Source: Gemmatimonadota bacterium
GTDB lineage: Bacteria; Gemmatimonadota; Gemmatimonadetes; Gemmatimonadales; Gemmatimonadaceae
Direction: 5' to 3'
Assembly (NCBI GenBank): GCA_025358315.1
Contig: JANYKA010000006.1
Span: 1-33,655 of the forward strand
DNA length: 33,655 nt
Both the position numbers and the translations under genes were made by a program. Positions within the stretch are counted from its first letter, which is position 1; every line of letters starts with the position of its first letter. The notes under the pieces were generated by a model, which saw nothing but the letters and a program-made list of their open reading frames with translations, ran no database searches and was not told the origin of the DNA. Shown here in pieces: positions 24,278 through 32,624 of this stretch.

Positions 24278-26193
24278 CTGGACTGAATACCCCTGAGGCG
24301 GTGGCGGAGTTGCGCCACGAACTCCGCACGCCATTGAATCTGATCATCGGCTACTGCGAAATGCTGCTCGAAGACGCCACGGTTGACGTCCGACGGACGG
24401 CACTGCAGCAGACGTTGGTTGCTGGACGCGACATACTCGAACGCATCAACGCGGCGGTGCCATCGTCGCGCGGCGAAATCAGCGACGTAGAATTCGAAGC
24501 GTTGCGTGCGTCTTTGCGCGAGCCCCACGGACGGATTCTTGCCGCGACGTCGGCGCTGCTGACCGATTGCGGAGACATCGATTCGGAATTCGAGCGCGAT
24601 GTCCGACGAGTCCGCAGTTCCACTGAACGATTACTGACCGTGGAACTGTCCATGGGTCGGGGCGCAAACCACATTGCCATCACGGTGGGTCACCCTACCT
24701 TTGATTCGGGTACGGCGCGACCGGCGGTACGGTCAGCGCACATTCTCGTGGTCGACGATCAGGAAGACAATCGCACCGTGCTGGAGCGGCGGCTCACCCG
24801 TCAGGGGCACACCGTGGAATGCGTGAGCGGCGGACACGCGGCGTTGTCGCAACTGCAGCATGCGCGATTCGATCTTGTGTTACTTGATGTGCTCATGCCG
24901 GATCTCGACGGCCTCGCCGTGTTGGAGCGCATCAAGGCCGATCCGAAGACGCGCGACATTCCGGTGATTATGATTTCGGCGCTGGACGATGTGGCGAGTG
25001 TTGTGCGATGCATCGAACGCGGCGCCGAGGATCACCTCCCTAAGCCCTTCGATCCGGTGATTCTCCGGGCGCGGATCGGCGCGTGTCTGGAAAAGAAACG
25101 TCTTCGCGATGTCGAACTCGAGTATTTGCGTGAAGTGGGCCGGGTTATCGAAGCCGCCACCGCGGTGGAGGCGGGAACGTATGTTGGTGGCGGTCTCGTC
25201 GAAGTGGCCCGCCGTGGTGACGAACTGGGCCGCCTGGCGCGCGTGTTCGACACGATGGCTGACCATGTGCGGGCGCGCGAGACGCGACTCAAGGACCAGG
25301 TCGAAGCGCTGCGGCGCGAGATCGCCGGCGCGACGCTTTCCTCGCGGCCCGTTTTGCAAAGCGAGGCTCCAAGTCTGCCCACCGGCTCATTGCTTGCCGA
25401 CCGATATGATATTCAGGAGGAGATTGGCAGCGGCGGCATGGGCATGGTGTATCGCGCCATCGACCGCGAACTCAATGAACAGGTGGCGATCAAAACGTTA
25501 CGCGCGGAGATGTTGCGCGAACCCGGCTTGCTTGATCGATTCAAATCCGAGATCCGGCTGGCTCGACACATTTCGAATAAACATGTGGTGCGAACGCACG
25601 ATATTGGCGAACGCGACGGCGTCTATTATCTGACGATGGAATACGTGGAGGGAATCACGGTGCGCTCGCTGCTGGACACGCGCGGCCGTTTAGCGGTCGC
25701 TCCGACATTGGCGATCGCGAGTCAGCTCGCCCAATCACTGGTTGCTGCACACGAGCAAGGGGTAATTCATCGCGACATTAAACCGCAAAACCTGCTGCTC
25801 GATGCCAATGGGGTACTCAAGGTCATGGACTTCGGCGTGGCTCGTTTGCGTGGTGTCAGCACCGGAGTGACTGAAGTCGGTCAGCTCGTGGGGACACCAC
25901 AGTATATGGCGCCGGAACAGCTGTTGGGCGAGGATTTCGATGAGCGGGTGGATCTTTTTGCGATGGGCGTGGTGTTGTTCGAATGTTTAACCGGACGACT
26001 GCCGTTCGAGGGTACGAACGTCATGTCGATTATTGCGCGACTGATGCGCGACGAGGCGCCGTCGCCGTCCAGTCTCAATCCGGACGTCTCGGAAGATGTG
26101 TCGGCACTCGTGCTGCGATTGTTGTCGAAAGAGCCGAACGGGCGACCAGCGACTGCCAGTGACGTGGTGCGTCAGCTCTCGGACGTCAGTTAA
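24274..26193 (+). CDS. DHp-REC-HAMP-like-Ser/Thr protein kinase fusion lacking a histidine-kinase ATPase domain
   Basis: A 639-aa soluble protein. Residues 10-60 are a DHp helix pair with H15 in RHELRTPLN. Residues about 74-125 look like a second DHp-like pair (ASLREPHGRILAATSALL, then RRVRSSTERLL) in which the histidine position is A79. No CA domain (N, G1, G2 boxes) follows. A receiver spans 154-272 with D161/D162, D205 (LLDVLMPDLDG) and K257. A HAMP-like linker (about 291-350; GDELGRLARVFDTMADHV) leads into a complete Hanks-type kinase: GSGGMG (385-390), K407 (VAIK), HRDIKPQN (499-506), D519FG and APE (546-548), ending at 636. The protein can probably phosphorylate Ser/Thr targets, with receiver phosphorylation by the neighbouring kinases as a likely control. 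It is the last gene of the operon, followed by a hairpin. This domain order is unusual. Confidence 0.92.
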   Translation: MTGLNTPEAVAELRHELRTPLNLIIGYCEMLLEDATVDVRRTALQQTLVAGRDILERINAAVPSSRGEISDVEFEALRASLREPHGRILAATSALLTDCGDIDSEFERDVRRVRSSTERLLTVELSMGRGANHIAITVGHPTFDSGTARPAVRSAHILVVDDQEDNRTVLERRLTRQGHTVECVSGGHAALSQLQHARFDLVLLDVLMPDLDGLAVLERIKADPKTRDIPVIMISALDDVASVVRCIERGAEDHLPKPFDPVILRARIGACLEKKRLRDVELEYLREVGRVIEAATAVEAGTYVGGGLVEVARRGDELGRLARVFDTMADHVRARETRLKDQVEALRREIAGATLSSRPVLQSEAPSLPTGSLLADRYDIQEEIGSGGMGMVYRAIDRELNEQVAIKTLRAEMLREPGLLDRFKSEIRLARHISNKHVVRTHDIGERDGVYYLTMEYVEGITVRSLLDTRGRLAVAPTLAIASQLAQSLVAAHEQGVIHRDIKPQNLLLDANGVLKVMDFGVARLRGVSTGVTEVGQLVGTPQYMAPEQLLGEDFDERVDLFAMGVVLFECLTGRLPFEGTNVMSIIARLMRDEAPSPSSLNPDVSEDVSALVLRLLSKEPNGRPATASDVVRQLSDVS

Positions 26194-26205
26194 TCCTAGA
26201 AGCGG

Positions 26206-26241
26206 CGTGGCCGCCCTCTCGCGAAGACGAGGGCGGCCACG
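26206..26241. terminator. Strong hairpin between convergent genes
   Basis: A perfect 13-bp GC-rich stem (26206-26218 with 26229-26241) with a 10-nt loop lies 12 bp behind the Ser/Thr kinase stop and 19 bp from the end of the minus-strand CHRD gene. The T-rich tail is poor (TTCTCG on the plus strand), but the position suggests a shared bidirectional terminator. Confidence 0.7.
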
Positions 26242-26260
26242 TTCTCGCGTTGATTGTGGA

Positions 26261-26764
26261 CTATTGCTTCGAAATCTGACCGCGGATTTCGCCACCCGGA
26301 TTACTGGTGGTATGGACGTTCACGTAGGTCAGTCCGGCGAACAGAAGCTTTTTCAACGAGTCACCGCTGATCGTCGCCGTAATCGGATTTGCGGCACTTA
26401 GCGTCGCGACGCCGTGGCCCGTGCCGCTCGTCGCGCCAACGCTGAACGTGGCGCCAGCCAATGAGACGAAGTTGATCGTGGTACCCGAAGAGGCCGTCGC
26501 CGCCGCCGGTCCGTGAATATGTCCAGCGACGACGTTCGACGTGAGGCCGCTGAACGCGACGTCGTAAGTGAATACGTTCGTCGATGTGTCGAGCGTTGCG
26601 ATAAAGGTGCCCGAACCCGTCGTTGTATTGGCTGGCACTTCACCAGCACCATTCATCGTCGCCTTGAATGTCACGATCTTACTGACCGGATCGGTGGTGC
26701 TACTGCACGCGACCATGGTGGCTAACGCTGCTGCGATGGCGAGTGTGATTCCGCGATTCTGCAT
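26261..26764 (-). CDS. CHRD-domain lipoprotein
   Basis: A 167-aa protein. The start is set at ATG 26764 because it begins a lipoprotein signal peptide (MQNRGITLAIAAALATMVAC, lipobox cysteine C20) and has GAGG upstream on the minus strand. The frame back to 26845 would add a leader with no such function. Residues about 30-165 form a CHRD domain: FKATMNGAGEVPANTTTGSG, the GHIHGPA motif, and the closing YVNVHTTSNPGGEIRGQI, which is highly characteristic. CHRD domains occur in chordin and in many bacterial surface proteins; their biochemical role in bacteria is not settled. It is probably anchored to the outer or inner membrane. It is followed by the convergent hairpin at 26206-26241. Confidence 0.92.
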   Translation of the reverse strand: MQNRGITLAIAAALATMVACSSTTDPVSKIVTFKATMNGAGEVPANTTTGSGTFIATLDTSTNVFTYDVAFSGLTSNVVAGHIHGPAAATASSGTTINFVSLAGATFSVGATSGTGHGVATLSAANPITATISGDSLKKLLFAGLTYVNVHTTSNPGGEIRGQISKQ

Positions 26765-26884
26765 TGAGTGAATCCTCGAGCATGGGTTGGTGTTCAAGGG
26801 ATGTGCGTGGACAATGATTGCAACTGCACAGAGTCCATACACCATGAATCATCGGAAGTCGCTCCACGTTTCAACAGCCCCGCT

Positions 26885-28000
26885 TTATGGACGAGTGCGG
26901 CCATCGGGCTTCTTGATGGTATTGGGTGTCGGTATCACACGTTGCTTGTTCGGCGTCGGCAATCTGCCTCCTCCGGCCACACGCGGATTACGCTCAAATG
27001 TGACGGAGGTCACTCCGTGGTGCCCGTGATTGTCCGTCGCCGTCACGACCAGATCGTATTGTCCAAAGCGAAGCGACGCGAGATTCATCGTCCCGATCCA
27101 CGCCGGAGCCTGGTGCCCGGCCGGTCCGATTAGGGCATAAATCAATGCCAGTTGCTGGCCGCCGGCAGTCACGACGACGGTCGCGATCGGAAATGGTGAT
27201 CGCGCAGTGGCAACCACGGATAGCGTGTCCCCAAGAGGAATATTTCCCGTCGGTATCGCGATCGTCACAACAATATTTGAGTCGGTGGCCGTTGTGACCG
27301 TAAGGGCCAGCGCGCCTGTTTGCCCCTCGCTCGTCGCCGCGATAATCGCCGTGCCTTCGGCGAGCGCCGTCACCAATCCCGTTGATGACACTATCGCCAC
27401 GCTAGGTGCGTTCGTCGCCCATGCGGCGCCCCGACCTGTAACGGTGTCTCCGGCGGCGTCCGTGGCGGTCACGCTGAGTTGCACCGTCTGTCCGATGTCA
27501 ACGCTCGCCGAATTCGGGTGCACCGACACGGCCACAATCGGTGCGGGCCCCGGCGGGAGTGCGCTGACAATCACAATTGCTTGACCTTGGACATCGCCGA
27601 TTCTGCCAGTCACGGACGCCTGGCCCGGAGTCACCGCGGTAACAACTCCATTCGCGTTCACTCGGGCGATCGCCGGTTGGTCGGACGTCCACGCGGGAAC
27701 ACCGATGCTCATCCCGGCACCATTTTGGTCGAACCCCGCAGCGACCGCTTTCGCGGACTGGCCGGGCTGAATGCTCGACGCCGTGACGGTGATCGTCAGC
27801 GTCGTCAGCACCGTCGGCTGTGGAACCGGCTTCGTGGGCACGCCAGGGCCGGCCGCCCCGCCTCCGCTACAGCTGGCGAGTAACAACAAACTCGTCGCAA
27901 CACCAGTCAGCGAGCGACCCAGCGGATTCCATCGGGATTCCACGCTGGCGAAAAAAAGACATACTGGCATCATTCGGTCATCCGCCATAGCGTTCGCCAT
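26885..28000 (-). CDS. Lipoprotein with bacterial Ig-like (Big_2-type) repeats
   Basis: Up to 371 aa. The signal-peptide core TGVATSLLLLASC ends in a lipobox cysteine, residue 44 from ATG 28000. Other possible starts are the Met pair at residues 10-11 and GTG 27943, which would give a signal peptide of normal length and leave about 100 bp for the divergent promoters. I regard the exact start as open. After the cysteine comes a Gly/Pro-rich tether, then at least two Big_2-like domains, each with the typical pattern of a strand ending in -VVTAV(T)PG- or -LVTALAEG- (about 66-145 and 154-236), then a third beta domain (about 238-345; TDNHGHHGVTSVTF). The C-terminus is basic and Pro-rich (TPNKQRVIPTPN). 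It is probably a surface adhesion or structural protein; no enzymatic motif was seen. Confidence 0.85.
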   Translation of the reverse strand: MANAMADDRMMPVCLFFASVESRWNPLGRSLTGVATSLLLLASCSGGGAAGPGVPTKPVPQPTVLTTLTITVTASSIQPGQSAKAVAAGFDQNGAGMSIGVPAWTSDQPAIARVNANGVVTAVTPGQASVTGRIGDVQGQAIVIVSALPPGPAPIVAVSVHPNSASVDIGQTVQLSVTATDAAGDTVTGRGAAWATNAPSVAIVSSTGLVTALAEGTAIIAATSEGQTGALALTVTTATDSNIVVTIAIPTGNIPLGDTLSVVATARSPFPIATVVVTAGGQQLALIYALIGPAGHQAPAWIGTMNLASLRFGQYDLVVTATDNHGHHGVTSVTFERNPRVAGGGRLPTPNKQRVIPTPNTIKKPDGRTRP

Positions 28001-28047
28001 CCGAATTATCGTCTTCTGGTCATTAAGCTACTCCATTCTGAGCCCCG

Positions 28048-31000
28048 ATGAGCCCTCAATTGCCCACCGCGACGCGTCGCGCGCTTCACGCACTCCTTGC
28101 CAGCCTGACCATGGCCGCGGCCCCCGCTGCCGCTCAGAAGCCCCGCACTCCGCCGCCTAGTGCGACTTCCACCACAACCCCCCAGTACTCGGCATCCACA
28201 TACTCCGACCCAAAAGCGACATCCAGTAGTCTCAAGGCGCTCCGCTGGCGAAACGTTGGCCCAATGCGCGGCGGTCGTGCTGTCGCGGTGACCGGCGATC
28301 CCACGAAGCCAATGGTGTTCTACTTCGGCAGTGTAAACGGTGGAGTGTGGAAGACGGAAAATGGCGGCGCACGCTGGTCAAACATCACCGATGGAAAGTC
28401 GGACATCTCTTCCGTCGGCGCGATAGCGGTCGCCCCGTCGGATGCAAATGTGATCTATGTCGGCACCGGTGAATCGCAGCTGCGCGAAGACCTCACGTTC
28501 GGCACCGGGATGTACCGGTCGACTGACGGGGGTGCCACCTGGCAGCATCTGGGCTTAAGCGATGCGCAGCAGATCACGAACGTGGTGATCGATCCGCGCG
28601 ATCCGGATCGCGTCTTCGTCAGTGCCATCGGGCATGCATTCGGTCCGAATGCAGAACGCGGGGTTTTTCGTACGACGGATGGCGGGAAAAGCTGGAAGAA
28701 AGTGCTCTTCATCGACGAGTTCACGGGAGCGCAAGATTTGTCGATGGATCCGTCTAACCCGCGCGTCGTGTACGCGGCGATGTACAAATTTCAGCGCACG
28801 CCGTGGTCGATGAACGCCGGCGGCGGCCGCAGCGGACTATGGAAAACCAGCGACGGCGGCGACACGTGGAAGGAACTCTCCTTCAACGAAGGGATGCCAA
28901 AACTACCGTTAGGCAAAATTGGTGTCGCCGTGTCTCCCGCCAATCCGCGCCGAGTGTATGCCAGCATTGAAGCTCCCGACTCGGCAGGTGGAATCTTTCG
29001 CTCCGATGACGCCGGCGACAGTTGGCAGCGCGTCAACTCCGATCAGACGTTCCACGTCCGGCTCTGGTATTACTCGGTGATCACCGCCGACCCGCTCGAT
29101 GAGAATACCGTTTATGTAATGAACCTGACCGTCCATCGCTCGATCGACGGCGGCAAAACGTTTGCGCCGATCCGTGTTCCGCACGGTGATACACACGTGC
29201 TCTGGATCGACAAAAAAGATTCCAAGCGCATGATCAACGGCAACGATGGAGGCGCCACCATCAGCTACGATGCCGGCAAAACGTGGTCCAGCATATACAA
29301 CCAACCCACTGCGCAGTTCTACCACGTGACAACCGACAATCAATTTCCGTATCGGATTTACGGTGGCCAGCAGGATAACTCGGCAATCTCCGTGATGAGC
29401 CGTTCGGATGACGGTGGCATAGGTGAGCGAGACTACTACTCGACTGCCGGATGCGAAAACGCCACGGTCGCAGTGGATCCGCGCAATCCGTCAGTCACAT
29501 ACGGCGGTTGCTATCTGGGAGCGTTTTCGCGCTACGATCATTCGACGCGACAGGAACGCGACATCTCTGTGACGCTTCGCAATTACGATGGGTGGGCAGC
29601 GAAGGATGTTCCGGAACGATTTCAGTGGACGTTCCCGGTTCTTATCTCGCCGCACGATCCCGCCACATTATACGTGACATCGCAGCACGTGTGGCGCACT
29701 CGCAATGAAGGAGCAAGTTGGGAGAGAATTTCTCCCGATCTCACGACGCATGATGCGAGCACGTTGCAGAGCACGGGCGGCATTCACGGAGAAATGACGG
29801 GCGCGGAATGGTATGCCACGATCTACGCATTTGCCGAGTCACCGAAAGTGAAGGGCGTGCTGTGGGCGGGCTCGGATGACGGAATGGTGCACGTCTCGCG
29901 CGATGGCGGTGAGCATTGGGAAAACGTGACACCCAAAGACTTCGGTAAGCTCACGCGCACCGCGCATATCGATCCGTCGCCGCATGATCCCGCCGTGGCG
30001 TATGTCTCTGCCAATCGATACCAGCAGGATGATTTCAAGCCGTATCTCTGGAAGACGTCCGACTATGGCAAGACGTGGACGGCGATTGTGAATGGCATTC
30101 CGGCCAACGCATTCACGCGCACCCTGCGTGAAGATCCGGTGCGTCGCGGACTGCTCTACGCCGGCACCGAGTTGGGCGTCTATGTTTCATTCGACGACGG
30201 TGCGCGCTGGGAACCGCTGCAACTGAACCTTCCGCGCGTGAGTGTGCGCGACCTGCAAGTCCACGGGAACGACCTTGTGGCCGCTACTCACGGCCGTGCG
30301 TTTTGGGTGCTGGACGATATTTCCATGCTTCGCCAGTTCGCCGACAGCGTATCCCGCAAACGTGTGCATCTCTTTCAGCCATCGACGGCGATTCTTTGGG
30401 ACGGCGGTCGTGGTCGTTCCGACACGGGAGAAAATCCCGCGGCCGGTGTTTATGTCGATTACTACCTTAAAGATGTCGCAGTCGGGAAAGTATCGATCGA
30501 CTTCTTGGACAGAAGCGGCGTCGTGATGCGAACCTTCTCCAACGAAACGGACGCGAAGTCCGATTCTCTCGCAAAAAAAACCGGGCTCGATTCCCTCGCT
30601 GAGCGTACGCGAGCGGCGAGAAAGGACAGTATCGCCTATCAGCCCAGTGATTCTGTGGTGCAAGGGCGGGCGGGAACGAATCGATTTGTGTGGAACCTGC
30701 ATTATCCGGACGCCAAGCGGATCAAGAACACCGTGATTGACGAGGGGCATTTGGGCGGACCCTGGATTGTCCCGGGCACGTACACGGTGCGGCTGATCGC
30801 GGGAGCAGATACCATATCGCGCCCATTCACGGTGATTGCGGATCCGCGCGTAAAGACGACGACGGCCGAGTTGACACAGCAGTTCAATAGCGCCATGCGC
30901 ATCCGCGAACGGATCGCCGACATCGCCGAAAATGTCGCGCGGGTCGAGGATATCCAGTCGCAATTGGACGCGCGGGTTACACAGACGAAAGGGGAAGGGT

Positions 31001-31341
31001 ATGCCGGACGCGTGTCAGCCGCTGCAAAGGCGCTACGAGTCAAACTCGAGGAGATCCGGGGCGAACTGTACGAAGTGAGCTGCCATGTGGATCAGTGTAC
31101 GCTCGACCAGCAGGTGAAGTTGTATAACTGGTTCATCACGCTCAATGCTCAAGTGCAAACGGGGGCGTACGCGCCGACCAAACAACACGGTGAGATTTAT
31201 ACTGACTTGAAGGGGAAGCTGGACGTGCAGCTTCGGCGCCTGCAGTTGATCGAGGACACGGACCTCAAAGCATTCAACCGGCTAATGGATGAATTGAAGG
31301 TGCCGGGTATTTTTGTGACGCCCAAGAAGATCGTGTCCTAG
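28048..31341 (+). CDS. Large secreted BNR/Asp-box beta-propeller protein (sortilin/VPS10-like)
   Basis: A 1097-aa protein with a signal peptide ending AAAPAAAQ (about 29-30). The body up to about residue 780 contains at least nine Asp-box motifs of the form S/T-x-D-x-G-x-T/S-W: STDGGATW, TTDGGKSW, TSDGGDTW, SDDAGDSW, SIDGGKTF, SYDAGKTW, SRDGGEHW, TSDYGKTW and SFDDGARW. These define the sialidase/VPS10-type propeller fold. The C-terminal 300 residues are a separate region with a beta domain (NRFVWNLHYPDAKR, TYTVRLIAGADTISRPF) and helices (ELTQQFNSAMRIRERIADIAENVARVEDIQSQ). Proteins of this layout are abundant in Gemmatimonadota and related soil bacteria; binding or glycan-hydrolase roles are suspected but not established. 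ATG 28048 lies 47 bp from the divergent lipoprotein frame. The stop overlaps the DoxX-like start by one base. Confidence 0.88.
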   Translation: MSPQLPTATRRALHALLASLTMAAAPAAAQKPRTPPPSATSTTTPQYSASTYSDPKATSSSLKALRWRNVGPMRGGRAVAVTGDPTKPMVFYFGSVNGGVWKTENGGARWSNITDGKSDISSVGAIAVAPSDANVIYVGTGESQLREDLTFGTGMYRSTDGGATWQHLGLSDAQQITNVVIDPRDPDRVFVSAIGHAFGPNAERGVFRTTDGGKSWKKVLFIDEFTGAQDLSMDPSNPRVVYAAMYKFQRTPWSMNAGGGRSGLWKTSDGGDTWKELSFNEGMPKLPLGKIGVAVSPANPRRVYASIEAPDSAGGIFRSDDAGDSWQRVNSDQTFHVRLWYYSVITADPLDENTVYVMNLTVHRSIDGGKTFAPIRVPHGDTHVLWIDKKDSKRMINGNDGGATISYDAGKTWSSIYNQPTAQFYHVTTDNQFPYRIYGGQQDNSAISVMSRSDDGGIGERDYYSTAGCENATVAVDPRNPSVTYGGCYLGAFSRYDHSTRQERDISVTLRNYDGWAAKDVPERFQWTFPVLISPHDPATLYVTSQHVWRTRNEGASWERISPDLTTHDASTLQSTGGIHGEMTGAEWYATIYAFAESPKVKGVLWAGSDDGMVHVSRDGGEHWENVTPKDFGKLTRTAHIDPSPHDPAVAYVSANRYQQDDFKPYLWKTSDYGKTWTAIVNGIPANAFTRTLREDPVRRGLLYAGTELGVYVSFDDGARWEPLQLNLPRVSVRDLQVHGNDLVAATHGRAFWVLDDISMLRQFADSVSRKRVHLFQPSTAILWDGGRGRSDTGENPAAGVYVDYYLKDVAVGKVSIDFLDRSGVVMRTFSNETDAKSDSLAKKTGLDSLAERTRAARKDSIAYQPSDSVVQGRAGTNRFVWNLHYPDAKRIKNTVIDEGHLGGPWIVPGTYTVRLIAGADTISRPFTVIADPRVKTTTAELTQQFNSAMRIRERIADIAENVARVEDIQSQLDARVTQTKGEGYAGRVSAAAKALRVKLEEIRGELYEVSCHVDQCTLDQQVKLYNWFITLNAQVQTGAYAPTKQHGEIYTDLKGKLDVQLRRLQLIEDTDLKAFNRLMDELKVPGIFVTPKKIVS

Positions 31342-31730
31342 TGCCGAATTTTCGGATGACGTGGTCGATTGCACTGCTGGCGCTGTTGTTTGTCGGGGCC
31401 GGTGTGTTGCACTTTGTAATGCCGCGTCCGTATGAGCGGATCGTGCCGGTCTGGCTGCCGAATGCGGCGCTGCTCGTGAAACTGAGTGGCGTCGCGGAGA
31501 TTCTTGGTGGCCTTGGCTTGCTGATCCCTGTCACGCGTCGGGCGGCAGGCTGGGGGCTAATTCTTTTACTGATCAGCGTGTTTCCGGCCAATGTCGAAAT
31601 GCTTCGGCTGGCGCGAACGACGCATGCTACCCGACTGTGGCAGGCCGGGCTCTGGCTTCGGTTACCACTCCAGGCTGTGCTGATTTGGTGGGTGTGGCGC
31701 TCGGCGGCGCGAATCTCCGCTGGAGCATAG
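31341..31730 (+). CDS. DoxX-like integral membrane protein
   Basis: A 129-aa protein with four hydrophobic segments (about 8-26, 41-63, 69-85, 104-122). It has DoxX-family signatures: FVGAGVLHFVMP near the start, then LVKLSGVAEILGGLGLLIP and RRAAGWGLILLLISVFPANVEML. The family is small membrane proteins of poorly known function, some linked to thiosulfate or oxidative metabolism. The GTG start overlaps the last base of the upstream TAG, indicating co-translation with the BNR protein. An in-frame ATG at 31356 is an alternative that keeps every membrane segment. A strong terminator follows 16 bp after the stop. Confidence 0.85.
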   Translation: MPNFRMTWSIALLALLFVGAGVLHFVMPRPYERIVPVWLPNAALLVKLSGVAEILGGLGLLIPVTRRAAGWGLILLLISVFPANVEMLRLARTTHATRLWQAGLWLRLPLQAVLIWWVWRSAARISAGA

Positions 31731-31746
31731 CGCAGAATGTCAAGTC

Positions 31747-31800
31747 TGCCGGTCGTTCGCCTTTACGATGTGTTTCTCGGGCGGACGACCGGCATTTGAT
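31747..31800 (+). terminator. Intrinsic terminator after the DoxX-like gene
   Basis: A 15-bp stem (31747-31761 with 31780-31794, one G-U pair) with an 18-nt loop is followed by TTTGAT. It separates the BNR/DoxX transcript from the convergent DinB-like gene and may serve both strands. Confidence 0.75.
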
Positions 31801-31808
31801 TTGCGTTG

Positions 31809-32342
31809 TTACTTCTCCGGCTTCTTCGCCGTAGGCGGCAGCAGACCGTTCAGGCGCATATAAATGGCGATCTGGCTGTAATGGTCGGCCCAATCGCCGA
31901 CCGTCAATATTTCGACTGCGGCGCGCGACATCATTTTGCCACCGAACATCGGCAACTGCTCATCGAGCTTAGAGTCATCCAAGCCAGCGAGGGCTTTATC
32001 GCAGAACTGGAACGTTTCCTTCAGTCGGTCGACCAACGCATCCTTGCTGTCGGTTGCGATAACTTTGCCGCGCGCCGGCGCCTTCATCCCGCCAATCGTG
32101 CCGCAGAGAAAATCATTTCCCTGTGCAAGGTGCACCACGATGTCACCGAAACTCATTTGGGCTGGCGTTGGCTTGAACGAGTATTTGCTGACCGGCATGA
32201 TCTCGGCCGCCGCCATCAGGTTTTTGCCTTCGTCTGAGGCATAGTCGCGAAACGCTTTCGCCACGGGCGCGGACTGTTGTGCCAGAATGAACGACGGGCT
32301 GAGGCCGATGGCGAATGTCGCAATGCACGTGCGGATTTTCAT
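31809..32342 (-). CDS. Secreted DinB-like protein
   Basis: A 177-aa protein from ATG 32342, chosen because it begins a signal peptide (MKIRTCIATFAIGLSPSFILAQQ) with GGA just upstream. The frame further upstream adds an unrelated basic leader. The mature part is a four-helix DinB/YfiT-type bundle: FRDYASDEGKNLMAAAEIMP, MSFGDIVVHLAQGNDFLC with H71, and VGDWADHYSQIAIYMRLNGLLPP with H154. DinB-like proteins usually bind a metal through three histidines. The third, expected near residue 158, is I158 or Q157 here, so metal binding may be altered. Export to the periplasm is also unusual against the better-known cytoplasmic thiol-transferase members. Secreted DinB-like proteins are common in Gemmatimonadota and Acidobacteriota. 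Their role is unknown. Confidence 0.83.
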   Translation of the reverse strand: MKIRTCIATFAIGLSPSFILAQQSAPVAKAFRDYASDEGKNLMAAAEIMPVSKYSFKPTPAQMSFGDIVVHLAQGNDFLCGTIGGMKAPARGKVIATDSKDALVDRLKETFQFCDKALAGLDDSKLDEQLPMFGGKMMSRAAVEILTVGDWADHYSQIAIYMRLNGLLPPTAKKPEK

Positions 32343-32624
32343 AGTATTCCAAGGTGGAAGAGTAGCGTGGAGTTTGGCACGCAATGCGGCCGCTGTCCAG
32401 ACGTGGCGACCGGGCATCTCGAGCGCTCTTGTGAACAGAAAGGTCTCCGCTATTGCGGGGGTAACCCGGATCGCCCATTTTAGGCCGCGCGCGAACGGGT
32501 CCGCTGGATGCGCTGACTAGTGGAACCATTGGCTTCGTCCGCGTCATCATTGATCGCTACAGGCACGCCAATGACGGCGACCGGTATCGCCTTCGGTCCC
32601 CCCGCAGCGTGAGGAGACTCTCCT
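32343..32624. other. Intergenic region between divergent DinB-like gene and pseudogene
   Basis: These 282 bp hold no convincing gene. I saw no clear sigma-70 promoter, riboswitch or repeat array. At the right end AGGAG (32612-32616) and CTCCT (32620-32624) form a perfect 5-bp stem with a 3-nt loop directly before ATG 32625. The otherwise excellent Shine-Dalgarno sequence could therefore be masked in the transcript. Confidence 0.5.
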
